Positions 10,050 through 18,301 are shown, counted from the first letter of the stretch. The stretch: DNA of 35,203 bases from DATNBU01 sp964476185 (GCA_964476185.1 CAYYZO010000042.1:1-35203), one strand, 5' to 3'. Numbers and translations: made by a program. Notes: generated by a model not told the origin, from the sequence alone.

Positions 10050-10544
10050 ATGAACGGCAATACCATCCGAGATTTCGTGACCGGACTGTTCGTGATGGCC
10101 GGCCTCCTGGCGCTGGTCTGGCTGTCCTTCTCCGTCGGCGGAGTGCGCTACAAGGGCGCCGGCGGCCTGCCGGTCTACGCGCTGTTCGACCAGGTCGCCG
10201 GCCTCAAGGCGAAGGCCCCGGTCGAGATCGCCGGCGTGCGCGTCGGCCAGGTCAGCCGGATCGGACTCGACGAGACGTTCCGCGCGCGCGTCGACCTCGA
10301 CCTCGACGCTTCCCTGCAACTGCCGGTGGACAGCTCCGCCGCGATCGTCACGGCCGGCATCCTCGGGGACCGCTACATCCAGCTCACGCCCGGCGCCGAG
10401 GAGCAGGCGTTGCAGCCCGGCGAGCAGATCGCGTACACCGAGAGCGCCATCGTGCTCGAGCGGCTGATCGGCAAGTTCATGGTGAACATCGGCGACAAGT
10501 CCGGTGGGAACGACGAGAAGGACTCGAACGGAAGCGAGCCCTGA
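10050..10544 (+). CDS. mlaD: MCE-domain lipid-binding protein MlaD
   Basis: A 164-residue MCE protein. One N-terminal membrane helix (about residues 9-30, FVTGLFVMAGLLALVWLSF) anchors it to the inner membrane. A single MCE domain (about 38-115) follows, with the typical VAGLKAKAPVEIAGVRVG and AGILGDRYIQL stretches. MlaD forms a hexameric ring on MlaE through which lipid passes. Length fits the single-MCE type (E. coli 183). It lies 7 bp after mlaE, with a G-rich sequence upstream of its ATG. The tail is charged (DKSGGNDEKD). Confidence 0.95.
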   Translation: MNGNTIRDFVTGLFVMAGLLALVWLSFSVGGVRYKGAGGLPVYALFDQVAGLKAKAPVEIAGVRVGQVSRIGLDETFRARVDLDLDASLQLPVDSSAAIVTAGILGDRYIQLTPGAEEQALQPGEQIAYTESAIVLERLIGKFMVNIGDKSGGNDEKDSNGSEP

Positions 10545-10598
10545 ACCCGTTGCGCGCCCGCGGTCGGGCGCGCGGACCGGTGAGCGACGGAGGATCCG

Positions 10599-11369
10599 AT
10601 GAACGCAAGCAGGCACGAACGCCAGACCTGGAAGCGAAGCCTCGCGGCCATGCTGGCCGTCCTCACGATGTCGGTCCCCGCCGAGGCCGCTGCCGGCGAC
10701 GACGCGGACCCCTGGGCCGGCCTGAACCGGCCGATCTTCCGCTTCAACGACGGCCTCGACCGCTACCTGCTCGAGCCGGTGGCCATCGGCTACGAGAAGG
10801 TGACACCCGACCGCGTCGAGGGCTGGATCTCGAACTTCTTCGCCAACCTCTGGTTTCCGGTGGTCTTCACGAACTGCGTGCTGCAGGGCAAGCCGGCCGA
10901 GGCGACCGAGAGCTTCGCCCGCTTCTTCGTCAACACGACGATCGGCCTCGGCGGCTTCGTCGACGTGGCGTCGATGAAGGACGTGCCGTCGCCGAACGAG
11001 GACTTCGGCCAAACCCTCGGGTACTGGGGCGTCGGGCCCGGCCCGTACCTGGTCGTGCCGTTCCTCGGTCCGTCGAACGTGCGCGACACCGCGGGACGCC
11101 TCGTCGACGGCGCCAACCGGGTATGGCCGTACTTCGTCCCCTGGTACGTCACGACCGGGGGAGGCACGCTCGAGGTCGTGAACACGCGCGCGAAGTATCT
11201 CGACGAAGTGAGGGACCTGCGCGAGTCGTCCGTCGACTACTACGCCGCGGTGCGGGACGCGTACCTGCAGCGCCGGGAGGCCCTCGTCGAAGACCGGGTT
11301 GGAGCGGACGGCGGACAGCGTAGCCTGCCCTCGGAGGAAGACCTCTACTTCCCCGAGACCACGGAGTGA
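10599..11369 (+). CDS. mlaA: MlaA/VacJ family protein without a lipobox
   Basis: A 256-residue member of the MlaA family, the outer-membrane part of the Mla pathway that removes phospholipid from the outer leaflet. Family stretches are clear: DPWAGLNRPIFRFND, FFVNTTIGLGGFVDVA, EDFGQTLGYWGVGPGPYL and PFLGPSNVRD. The ATG at 10599 has GGAGG 5 nt upstream. Unlike E. coli MlaA, the N-terminal signal ends in SVPAEAAAGDD with no cysteine, so it should be cut by signal peptidase I and not lipidated; membrane attachment would rest on its own helices (inference). Its place inside the mlaFED/C operon differs from E. coli, where mlaA is a separate gene. The stop overlaps the longest possible start of mlaC. 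Confidence 0.95.
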   Translation: MNASRHERQTWKRSLAAMLAVLTMSVPAEAAAGDDADPWAGLNRPIFRFNDGLDRYLLEPVAIGYEKVTPDRVEGWISNFFANLWFPVVFTNCVLQGKPAEATESFARFFVNTTIGLGGFVDVASMKDVPSPNEDFGQTLGYWGVGPGPYLVVPFLGPSNVRDTAGRLVDGANRVWPYFVPWYVTTGGGTLEVVNTRAKYLDEVRDLRESSVDYYAAVRDAYLQRREALVEDRVGADGGQRSLPSEEDLYFPETTE

Positions 11370-11377
11370 ATGCGTCG

Positions 11378-12013
11378 ATGAAATCCCTGCTGCTCTCGCT
11401 TGCCTTCACCCTCGCGGCGACCGTCGCGACGCCGATGGCGGCCGTCGCCGAGGCCTCGACCGAAACCCCCGAGCAGTTCGTCGAGCGCACCTCGAACGAC
11501 GTGCTCGCGATCCTGCGCGACGGATCGATGAACCACGACGCGAAGATCGCGAAGCTCGAGGTGATGCTCGACCAGCGCAGCGACTTCGAGACGATTTCGA
11601 AGCTCGTCCTCGCGGTGCACTACAAGCGCTTCAGCGACCCGCAGAAGACCGAGTTCGAGCAGCTGCTCCACCGCTACCTGACGACGACCTACGGCCACCA
11701 GATCGACAACTATGCGAACGAAACCGTCTCGGTGGTCGGCGGCCGCCCCGAGGCGCGCGGCGACTACACCGTCCAGACGAAGATCAAGCGCACGACCGGC
11801 GCCGATCTCCAGGTCGAGTACCGCCTGCGCAAGGTCGGCGGCGACTGGCGCCTCATCGACGTGATCGGCGAAGGCATCAGCCTCGTCTCGAACCTGCGCT
11901 CCCAGTTCGGCGAGATCCTGAACTCCGGCGGCCCCGACAAGCTGCTGAAGGTCCTGCGCGACAAGAACGCCTCGGGTCAGGGGGGAGAGCTCCCTCTCGC
12001 CGGCAAATCGTAA
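11378..12013 (+). CDS. mlaC: Periplasmic phospholipid-binding protein MlaC
   Basis: A 211-residue MlaC/Ttg2D family carrier that shuttles phospholipid between MlaA and MlaFED. An N-terminal signal peptide (MKSLLLSLAFTLAATVATP... cleaved near AVAEA) precedes the family body with EQFVERTSNDVLAIL, FETISKLVLAVHYKRFSD and the DWRLIDVIGEGISLVSNLRSQF region. I chose ATG 11378 (GGAG 11 nt upstream) because it gives a clean signal peptide; GTG 11366, overlapping the mlaA stop, would add four residues. It is the last gene of the operon. The TAA stop abuts a 329-bp inverted repeat likely to end the transcript. Confidence 0.93.
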   Translation: MKSLLLSLAFTLAATVATPMAAVAEASTETPEQFVERTSNDVLAILRDGSMNHDAKIAKLEVMLDQRSDFETISKLVLAVHYKRFSDPQKTEFEQLLHRYLTTTYGHQIDNYANETVSVVGGRPEARGDYTVQTKIKRTTGADLQVEYRLRKVGGDWRLIDVIGEGISLVSNLRSQFGEILNSGGPDKLLKVLRDKNASGQGGELPLAGKS

Positions 12014-12342
12014 CGACGGACGTGCATAGGGGCCCATCTGCGGCGTTCGACGCCCGGCCGCTCGCTCCGACGTAGCTCCGCTACGCCTGCGCTCGCTTAC
12101 CCGGGCGTCTGCCTTGCAGCTGGACCCCTCTGCGCGCCCGCTGATAGAGCGATGCGGTCGAGATGGGTCCTGATGATCCTGCCGCGTTCGGAAGCGCGCG
12201 CGAGCAGCTATTCCAGCGGGCGGGCAGAAGGGTCGAGATGCAAGGCGCAGCCCCGGGTAGAGAGCGGAGGCGTAGCGGAGCTACGCTGGAGCGAACGACC
12301 GGGGCTGCAACGCCGCAGATCGGCCCTTATGCACGTCCGTCG
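12014..12342. repeat. Long imperfect inverted repeat (palindromic element)
   Basis: The left arm at 12014-12149 is the reverse complement of the right arm at 12207-12342, matching at roughly four bases in five, around a central loop of about 57 bp. The outer 14 bp (CGACGGACGTGCAT) match exactly, and so does an 18-bp block centred on a small hairpin, CGTAGC-TCC-GCTACG at 12071-12085 and its mirror at 12271-12285. It fills the gap between two convergent operons, starting at the base after the mlaC stop and ending 23 bp before the SDR stop. No gene is encoded. It could be a MITE-like or REP-type mobile repeat and may also act as a two-way terminator. No target-site duplication is obvious. Confidence 0.85.
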
Positions 12343-12365
12343 CCGTCTTGGATCGCGGACGTCGT

Positions 12366-13127
12366 CTACCCGACCATCGTCAGCCCGCCGGAGACCGACA
12401 ACACCTGCCCCGTCACATAGCTCGCGTCGTCCGACAGGAAGAAGACGATCGCCCCGGCGATGTCGTCGGGCGTCGCGACGCGACCGAGCGGGATCGAGCG
12501 CGTCATCGCCTCGATGATGCGCTCGCCGTTCGGGCGACTGCGCACCGAGTCGAGCAGGTTCGTGTCGGTGGGGCCGGGGCAGACCGCGTTCACGAGGATG
12601 CCGTTGCGCGCGGACTCGCGCGCGAGGGTTTTCACGAAGCCCAGCAGGCCGGCCTTCGCGGCGGCGTAGACGGCTTCGCCGGTCGAGCCCACGCGCGCAG
12701 CGTCCGAGCTGATGCAGACGATGCGCCCGAACCCTTTCCCGATCATCGCCGGAAGCAGCGCGTGGGTGACGTTGAGCGTGCCGATGAGGTTCACGTCGAG
12801 GATGAGGCGCCAGTCGGCCGGGTCGCTGTCCTTGAACAGCGACAGCCGGTCGATGCCGGCGTTGTTCACGACGCCCCACGGAGCGCCGAGCTCGCTGGTC
12901 GTCCGGTCCCGCGCGGCGTCCACCGAGTCCCGGTCGCTGACGTCGCACTGCGCCGCGATCGCCCGTCCGCCGCCGTCACGGATCTCCGCGGCGACACGCT
13001 CGGCTCCGTCGCCGTCGAGATCCCACACGGCCACGGAGAAGCCATCACGCCCGAGGCGAAGGGCGGTCGAACGTCCGATCCCCGCCCCGCCGCCGGTCAC
13101 CACCACGCTGCGATTCGACTCCGTCAC
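12366..13127 (-). CDS. SDR family oxidoreductase
   Basis: A 253-residue classical short-chain dehydrogenase/reductase. It has the cofactor motif TGGGAGIG (11-18), an acidic residue after the second strand (WDLDGD, favouring NAD(H)), NNAG (88-91), and the catalytic set Asn113, Ser141, Tyr154 and Lys158 (YAAAK). The start is GTG at 13127, with GGAGG 7 nt upstream; it overlaps the acyl-CoA dehydrogenase stop by 4 bp, so longer in-frame reading to 14099 is rejected. The coupling suggests a 3-hydroxyacyl-CoA or related alcohol intermediate of the same pathway as substrate (inference). It is the last gene of the six-gene operon. Confidence 0.93.
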   Translation of the reverse strand: MTESNRSVVVTGGGAGIGRSTALRLGRDGFSVAVWDLDGDGAERVAAEIRDGGGRAIAAQCDVSDRDSVDAARDRTTSELGAPWGVVNNAGIDRLSLFKDSDPADWRLILDVNLIGTLNVTHALLPAMIGKGFGRIVCISSDAARVGSTGEAVYAAAKAGLLGFVKTLARESARNGILVNAVCPGPTDTNLLDSVRSRPNGERIIEAMTRSIPLGRVATPDDIAGAIVFFLSDDASYVTGQVLSVSGGLTMVG

Positions 13128-14251
13128 TGCTCGTCCTCCAGCAGGCGCGCGACCCGCTCCCGATGAGCCGTCGCGTCGCCGTAGGTTTGCTCGTCGGCCT
13201 TCAGCCGCTTGAAGAAGATATGGAGATCGTGCTCCCACGTGAAGCCGATCCCGCCGTGGAGTTGCACGGCGTCGGCCGCGACGGCCGGGCAGGCATCGCT
13301 CGCGAACGCCTTGGCGGACGCGACGGCCAGGCGGCGGTCCTCCGCCCCGTTGTCGCAGGCCCAGGCCGCGTAATAGACGAGCGAGCGGGCGTGCTCGACG
13401 GCGACCTTCATGTCCGCGCAGCGGTGCTGGATGGCCTGGAAGGTCGCGATCGCGCGCCCGAACTGCTCGCGCACCCCGACGTACTCGACCGTCATCGCCA
13501 GCGCGCGGTCCGCGGCCCCGACCATCCCGGCGGCCAGCGCGACGCTGGCCCGATCGACGACCTCGTCCAGATGCGAGGCCCCGTACGCCCGGCCTCCGAG
13601 CAGGCACGGGGCCTCGAGCCGGACGCCATCGAACCGGACGGTGAAGAGCCGCCGCGTCCGGTCGATGGTGTCCATCTCCCGGACCGCCAGGCCCGGCATC
13701 GGGTTCGGCAGCACGAAGTAGCCGACGCCGTCGTCGAGCCTCGCGGCGACCACGATCGTGTCCGCCTCGCCGGCGTCGGGAACGAACAGTTTCTCCCCGC
13801 GCAGGACGAACGACGTGCCGTCGCGCGCGGCGGTCGCCTCGACGGCGTCGAGCGACCAGCGTCCGCGACGCTCGGCGATCGCGCACGCGACGCGCCGGCG
13901 TCCCGAAACGATCTCCGGAACGTACGCGCGCCGCTGGGCCTCGTCCGCCGCCGAGAACACGAGCGGGATGGCCAGCGACACCGTCGTCGTGAAGGGTCCC
14001 GGCAGCGCGACGGCGCCGGCTTCTTCCATCACGAGCACGAGGTCGAGAAGACCGAGGCCGCTGCCCCCGAGATCCTCCGGAACGGCCAGGCCGAGCCAAC
14101 CGAGATCGGCGAGCGCGAGCCAGGCGTCGTGCGGGAAGCCGGTCGGGTCGTCGAGCATCGCGCGGGCGAACGACACCGGCAGCTCGCTCGCGAAGTATTC
14201 GCGCACGGCGGTTCGCAGCTGTTCCTGTTCTTCGCTGAACCCGAAGTCCAC
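13124..14251 (-). CDS. Acyl-CoA dehydrogenase family protein
   Basis: A 375-residue flavoprotein of the acyl-CoA dehydrogenase family that should introduce an alpha-beta double bond into an acyl-CoA. The N-terminal helical domain (FSEEQEQLRTAVREYF), the middle beta domain and the C-terminal helical domain (REQFGRAIATFQAIQHRCADMK and LHGGIGFTWEHDLHIFFKR) are all present. At the place where medium-chain enzymes carry the catalytic Glu in a YEGT motif, this protein reads KADEQTYGDATAHRER. It thus resembles the divergent subunits that occur in heteromeric dehydrogenases for steroid-like or branched substrates. No second subunit is adjacent. The GTG start has GGAG 8 nt upstream and lies 5 bp after the DUF4340 stop. 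Confidence 0.92.
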   Translation of the reverse strand: MDFGFSEEQEQLRTAVREYFASELPVSFARAMLDDPTGFPHDAWLALADLGWLGLAVPEDLGGSGLGLLDLVLVMEEAGAVALPGPFTTTVSLAIPLVFSAADEAQRRAYVPEIVSGRRRVACAIAERRGRWSLDAVEATAARDGTSFVLRGEKLFVPDAGEADTIVVAARLDDGVGYFVLPNPMPGLAVREMDTIDRTRRLFTVRFDGVRLEAPCLLGGRAYGASHLDEVVDRASVALAAGMVGAADRALAMTVEYVGVREQFGRAIATFQAIQHRCADMKVAVEHARSLVYYAAWACDNGAEDRRLAVASAKAFASDACPAVAADAVQLHGGIGFTWEHDLHIFFKRLKADEQTYGDATAHRERVARLLEDEQ

Positions 14252-14256
14252 GGCGC

Positions 14257-14862
14257 CTACTCCGCGAGCGCCGGTGCGCCTTCCCCCGGCGCCGCGCCGG
14301 GATCCTGCGCCGGGTCCGTGATTCCGGCGGAGCGGCGCTGACGGCGCACGTTCTCGAAGACGAGGTCGATGTAGTACTTCGCGTTCAGCCCGATCAGCGC
14401 GACGTCGTCGCTGCCCGACTTCTTCGCGTAGACGGCGGTGCGCGTCGGGCTGAGCTCCCCGAGCACGATCGTCGAGACGAGCGCCCCTTCCTGCTCCAGG
14501 CGAAGACGCATCCGCGGGGGGACCAGGCCGAACTGCGCCTCGTTCTCGCTCCCGGCCGCGACGATCTCGATGGCCGGCAGGCCGGTGAAGCTCTCCAGCA
14601 CGGCGTCGATCACGTCGCCCGGGGGCGCGAGGCCCTCCGGCTCCGCGGTGATCCAGCGTCCCTCGCGCCGTTCGAAGACGAGCGAGAGCGACGCCTCTTC
14701 CATCCGCACGCGATCGATCCGCTCCGGCACCGCTTCGAGGAACGGGGCGTCGGAAACCTTCTGGGCCTCGGAGACGACCGCTTCACGACGGGTCACGCCG
14801 ACCAGGTAGACGGTCAGCAGGGCGGCCAGGGCGTAGTACGCGGCGATGCGAACCCAGGTCAT
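14257..14862 (-). CDS. DUF4340 domain protein
   Basis: A 201-residue protein with one N-terminal membrane helix (about residues 4-22) and a soluble part resembling the DUF4340 family, which commonly accompanies GldG-type ABC transporter genes. The soluble part has repeated beta-type stretches (SLVFERREGRWITAEPE; TIVLGELSPTRTAVYAKKSG) and an Ala/Pro/Gly-rich tail. The ATG at 14862 overlaps the GldG-like stop by 4 bp. Topology suggests a periplasmic domain tied to the inner membrane, probably as an accessory of the ABC complex. Its biochemical role is unknown. Confidence 0.8.
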   Translation of the reverse strand: MTWVRIAAYYALAALLTVYLVGVTRREAVVSEAQKVSDAPFLEAVPERIDRVRMEEASLSLVFERREGRWITAEPEGLAPPGDVIDAVLESFTGLPAIEIVAAGSENEAQFGLVPPRMRLRLEQEGALVSTIVLGELSPTRTAVYAKKSGSDDVALIGLNAKYYIDLVFENVRRQRRSAGITDPAQDPGAAPGEGAPALAE

Positions 14863-16229
14863 GCGCCGAACCTCCGCCGCACGAAGACGACGATGCCGAC
14901 GAACAGGAACAGGCCGGGCTGCCAGAGGACCGCCCACTGGAACACGCCCTCGGCGTCGGCCTGGCTGAAGAAGAACTGGTTCTTGCCCGACTTCTTCTGC
15001 TGCGGCCGCGTGCCGATCAACGCGTCCTCGCGCGACAGCCAGTTGACCGCGTTCACGAGCAGGTCCTTGTTGCCGAGATAGTCGAGGAAGCGGTTCGTCA
15101 CGAAATCCGAATCCCCGAACACGAGGAGTCGGGTCTTCGCCCCGTCCGGCCCCTTCGGCGCCGGCTCGACGACCTCGACCGCGACCGGGATCGGTCCGTT
15201 CACGTCGCGTCCAGCGACGAACGTCGCGTCCCCGGTCTCGACGATCGACGGATCGTAGCTCGCCCAACTGCGTGGTCCCGACTTGAGCAGCGTCTCCGCG
15301 TCGCGCCCGGATTTGTCGTCGTCGCGCGCGACGACGGCGCAAGCCAGGGAGACCAGCGGCGGAGCCTTCAGCGTCGAGGTCACCAGGTGGGAGCGGTTGC
15401 GATCCGACAGGACCGCCGACCAGGCCTCGCCGCCCGCCATGCGGTTCTCGGGGTCGATCACGATGTTCGCCCCGACCTCGACGCCGTGCCCTCCGAGAAG
15501 CGCGACCAGCCGCGGCGCCCGGAACGGGTCGAGGAACACGAGCAGCCTGCCGCCGCGCTCGAGCCATCGCCCGATCGTCTCCGTCTCGACTTCGAGGAAA
15601 TCGGACTTCGGGCCGACGATCGCGAGCACGTCCGCGTCGTCGGGAATCGCGCCGCCTCCGACGAGGCTCAGGTTCTCGACACGGAACGACTCGAGCTGGA
15701 GCGCGCCGCGCAGCAGCGAACAGCCGACGTGACGGTCGGTGTTCTCGATCGGGCATTCGCCGTGCCCGGTCAGCGCATAGACCGTCTTCGACTCCTGGAT
15801 GACCTTGAGCAAAGCGGACACGAGCAGGGATTCGCTCGGCTGGCTGAAGTCGGCGCGCTTGCCGCCGGACTCCACCACGGTCGAGCCGTACGTGCTGACA
15901 CCGTACTGCGCGGCCATCGCCGGGTTCCGGTTCACGTCGACGATGTCGTACTCGATGCGCGGATTCTCGCGCGAAACCTGCCACAGCAGGTCCTTCAGGA
16001 ACGGGTTGCGGGCGTCCTCGGTGCGGATGAACGCGCGGATCTTGACCGGCCGGTCGATCCGCGCGAGGACCTGCCGGGCGTGGTCCGAAAGCGTGAAGCG
16101 GTCGCCCGTGCTGAGGTCCCACCGCTGGTTGTGGACGTAGGTCGCGGCGACGATGGCCATCAGAAGCCACACGAGGCCGACAGCGCCGACAGCGAGCTGG
16201 ACCCAGCGGACGACGGAGCGCGAGATCAT
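14859..16229 (-). CDS. GldG-like ABC transporter auxiliary protein
   Basis: A 456-residue protein of the GldG family (ABC-type uncharacterised transport domain). It has an N-terminal membrane helix (about 9-32), a large extracytoplasmic region (LSTGDRFTLSDHARQVL, VYALTGHGECP, GGRLLVFLDPF, RLLVFGDSDFVTNRFL) and a C-terminal membrane helix just before the end (LFLFVGIVVFVRRRF). GldG works with GldA and GldF in Bacteroidota gliding, but homologues are widespread in non-gliding bacteria, so gliding should not be inferred here. The ATG at 16229 overlaps the permease stop by 4 bp; longer reading to 16805 is out of register with the permease and is rejected. Confidence 0.87.
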   Translation of the reverse strand: MISRSVVRWVQLAVGAVGLVWLLMAIVAATYVHNQRWDLSTGDRFTLSDHARQVLARIDRPVKIRAFIRTEDARNPFLKDLLWQVSRENPRIEYDIVDVNRNPAMAAQYGVSTYGSTVVESGGKRADFSQPSESLLVSALLKVIQESKTVYALTGHGECPIENTDRHVGCSLLRGALQLESFRVENLSLVGGGAIPDDADVLAIVGPKSDFLEVETETIGRWLERGGRLLVFLDPFRAPRLVALLGGHGVEVGANIVIDPENRMAGGEAWSAVLSDRNRSHLVTSTLKAPPLVSLACAVVARDDDKSGRDAETLLKSGPRSWASYDPSIVETGDATFVAGRDVNGPIPVAVEVVEPAPKGPDGAKTRLLVFGDSDFVTNRFLDYLGNKDLLVNAVNWLSREDALIGTRPQQKKSGKNQFFFSQADAEGVFQWAVLWQPGLFLFVGIVVFVRRRFGA

Positions 16230-16972
16230 CGCCTCCCCCTCCACTGCCGCGACTCCATGGAGCGCATCGTAAGCCAGCCGAACAGCACGACGATCGCCAG
16301 GTAGTAGGCCACGTCCTTCAGGTCGACGACGCCGCGCGCGAACGGCTCGAAATGGTCGTACGCGCACAGCTGCGAGACCAGCCCCAGCCAGTCGCCCGGC
16401 ACGGCCGCCTCGTTCCACGAGAGGTTCCAGAGCAATAGCACGGCGCCGTACGTGAACATCGCGGCGATCAGCTGGGTTTCCGTCAGCGACGAGATGCAGA
16501 CGCCGATCATCACCATCGCCGAGATGAGCAGCAACAGCCCCAGGTAGATCGCGACGAGCTGGCTCACGTCGAACGGCTGGACCCTGTAGATGAGGTACGG
16601 GTACAGGGCCGTCGATCCGACGATGACGACGAATACGCTCATGCACGCGAGGAACTTGGCGGCGAGGATCTCGAAATCCCGGAGCGGTGCCGTGTACAGC
16701 AGCTCGATGGTGCCGAGGTGCTTCTCCTCGGCGTACACGCGCATGGTCACGAGCGGGATCACCGTGATCACGACCCGCACGACGTCGGCGTAAAGCCGCT
16801 GCCACAGGTGCTCGACGATGCTCTCGCCGAAACCGAACGTGATGAAGGCGTTCAGGTTCGTGTAGAAGTAGTACCCGGACAGCGCGAGGAAGACCGCGCC
16901 GACGAAATACACGAGGGGCAGCGAAAAGAACCCCTGGAGCTCCTTCTGGAGCAGGGCGGCGAACGACCTCAC
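16226..16972 (-). CDS. ABC transporter permease, GldF/ABC-2 type
   Basis: A 248-residue permease with about six hydrophobic helices. The conserved segment MRVYAEEKHLGTIELLYTAP after the second helix is typical of ABC-2 permeases such as GldF and NosY. It starts at GTG 16972, overlapping the ATPase stop by 4 bp, and should form the membrane channel for the adjacent ATPase. The substrate is unknown. The GldG-like and DUF4340 proteins encoded just downstream are probable partners. Confidence 0.9.
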   Translation of the reverse strand: MRSFAALLQKELQGFFSLPLVYFVGAVFLALSGYYFYTNLNAFITFGFGESIVEHLWQRLYADVVRVVITVIPLVTMRVYAEEKHLGTIELLYTAPLRDFEILAAKFLACMSVFVVIVGSTALYPYLIYRVQPFDVSQLVAIYLGLLLLISAMVMIGVCISSLTETQLIAAMFTYGAVLLLWNLSWNEAAVPGDWLGLVSQLCAYDHFEPFARGVVDLKDVAYYLAIVVLFGWLTMRSMESRQWRGRR

Positions 16973-17925
16973 GCCTTCGCCTCCGCCGGACCGCCCGACT
17001 TCGCGAGGATGTCCACGAACAGGTCCTCGAGACTCATCAGCCTCGGACTCACCTCGTGGACGAGGCAGCCGTTCTCGACCAGCACACGGGCCAGCTGCGG
17101 CCGGACCGCCCCGCCCGAGCGCGAACGCACCGTCAGCGTGAGCACCCCGTCGGCCGAGCGCTCGGTGACTTCGAGGTCGTCGACGCCGGGGACCTCACGG
17201 AGGGCCGCCACCACGGCGGCCTCCCCTCCCGTGACGCGGAGCTGCGTCTCGCCACGCCCGGCGGTCTTCTCCGTGAGTCCTTCGACGGAGTCCTCGGCGA
17301 TCACGCGGCCGCGGTCGAGGATCAGAACGCGGCGGCAGGTCACGCTGACCTCAGGGAGGATGTGGGTCGACAACAGGACGGTGGCGAGGCCGGCCAGCGT
17401 GCGGATGAGCTCGCGGATCTCGACGATCTGGCGAGGATCGAGGCCGACGGTCGGCTCGTCGAGGATCAGCACCTGCGGCTGGTGGATGATGGCCTGCGCG
17501 ATCCCCACGCGCTGGCGATACCCCTTCGAAAGCTTGCCGATGTGGCGCGAGGCCATGCTGGTCAGGCCGCAGACCTCCATCGCGTCCCCGACGGCGCTCT
17601 CGACGCGCCCCTCGATCCCGCGCACCTTCGCGATGAACGCGAGGAAGCCGCGGACGGTCATGTCCGGGTAAAGGGCGACACGCTCCGGCAGGTAGCCGAT
17701 GCGGCGGCGCGCCTCGCGGGGATCGTCGATGACATCGACGCCGCCGAGGCTGCAGGTTCCCGATGTCGGCGCGAAGAAGCCGGTGAGCATCCGCATGATC
17801 GTGGTCTTGCCGGAACCGTTCGGGCCCAGCAGCCCGACGATCTCCCCGCGTTCGATGCGGAACGACACGTCGTCGACCGCCCGGAAGCGGCCGTAGTCTT
17901 TGGTGAGATGGGAGGCTTGGATCAC
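16969..17925 (-). CDS. ABC transporter ATP-binding protein, GldA-like
   Basis: A 318-residue ATPase: Walker A GPNGSGKT, Q-loop region GYLPERVALYPDMTV, signature LSKGYRQR, Walker B VLILDEPTVGLDP and switch His STH. About 90 residues beyond the nucleotide-binding domain form the C-terminal extension common to ABC-2 partner ATPases. It is the first gene of the operon ATPase-permease-GldG-DUF4340-acyl-CoA dehydrogenase-SDR, nearly all joined by 4-bp overlaps. A promoter should lie in 17926-18034, where I see no convincing hexamers. Confidence 0.93.
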   Translation of the reverse strand: MIQASHLTKDYGRFRAVDDVSFRIERGEIVGLLGPNGSGKTTIMRMLTGFFAPTSGTCSLGGVDVIDDPREARRRIGYLPERVALYPDMTVRGFLAFIAKVRGIEGRVESAVGDAMEVCGLTSMASRHIGKLSKGYRQRVGIAQAIIHQPQVLILDEPTVGLDPRQIVEIRELIRTLAGLATVLLSTHILPEVSVTCRRVLILDRGRVIAEDSVEGLTEKTAGRGETQLRVTGGEAAVVAALREVPGVDDLEVTERSADGVLTLTVRSRSGGAVRPQLARVLVENGCLVHEVSPRLMSLEDLFVDILAKSGGPAEAKA

Positions 17926-18034
17926 GCGAACACGCTAAGCGGTCGAGATACCGTCGTCGCGCCCGGCGTTCAACCCGGATGGGCCGGTCCGCCGTTCTTC
18001 GGGCCGTCCATCCGCTCGGTGGCTCGACGGACCG

Positions 18035-18301
18035 TCAGTGGCTGGCCGCAAGACGGGTCACGGCGGCCAGGAACGTCCCGAGGCTGATGCCCCACAGGAT
18101 GTCCCGTTGCGCCACGGCAACGTCCTTGCCGGCGTATTCGGTGGCAGCAGCGCGAATCGTGAAGAGGAGGAAGACGACGCCGAGGGCCACGGTGTAGCCC
18201 TCGACGTCCTCGTTGCCCCACGACTCGCTCACCTGCTGGGAGAGCCGGAAAAGGAACGCGAGTGTCGTCCCGATCCCGATGATGCGGACGGTGCGGATCA
18301 G
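18035..18301 (-). CDS. Small membrane protein, probable CTG start
   Basis: An unrecognised small protein. With the first standard start (GTG 18232) it has 65 residues and two hydrophobic segments, but no ribosome binding site. The frame stays open upstream with strongly hydrophobic coding, and a CTG at 18301 is preceded by GAGGAAGG (18309-18316) at an ideal 7-nt spacing, directly after the stop of the preceding small gene. From that CTG the product has 88 residues and three predicted membrane helices (about 3-20, 36-52 and 67-84; for example VRIIGIGTTLAFLFRLS). It is the last gene of the YCF48-RND operon. Function is unknown; a small subunit of the RND complex is a fair guess. Confidence 0.6.
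   Translation of the reverse strand: MIRTVRIIGIGTTLAFLFRLSQQVSESWGNEDVEGYTVALGVVFLLFTIRAAATEYAGKDVAVAQRDILWGISLGTFLAAVTRLAASH

Noticed and set aside
14859..17925. Gliding-motility locus
   Set aside because: The ABC set is Gld-like, but none of the outer gliding components (GldK, GldL, GldM, GldN, SprA types) is present, and GldA/F/G homologues are common in non-gliding bacteria.
17996..18034. Possible terminator hairpin after the small membrane protein operon
   Set aside because: A 7-bp stem with a bulge and a large loop can be drawn, but no T-tract follows on the minus strand, so I do not call it.
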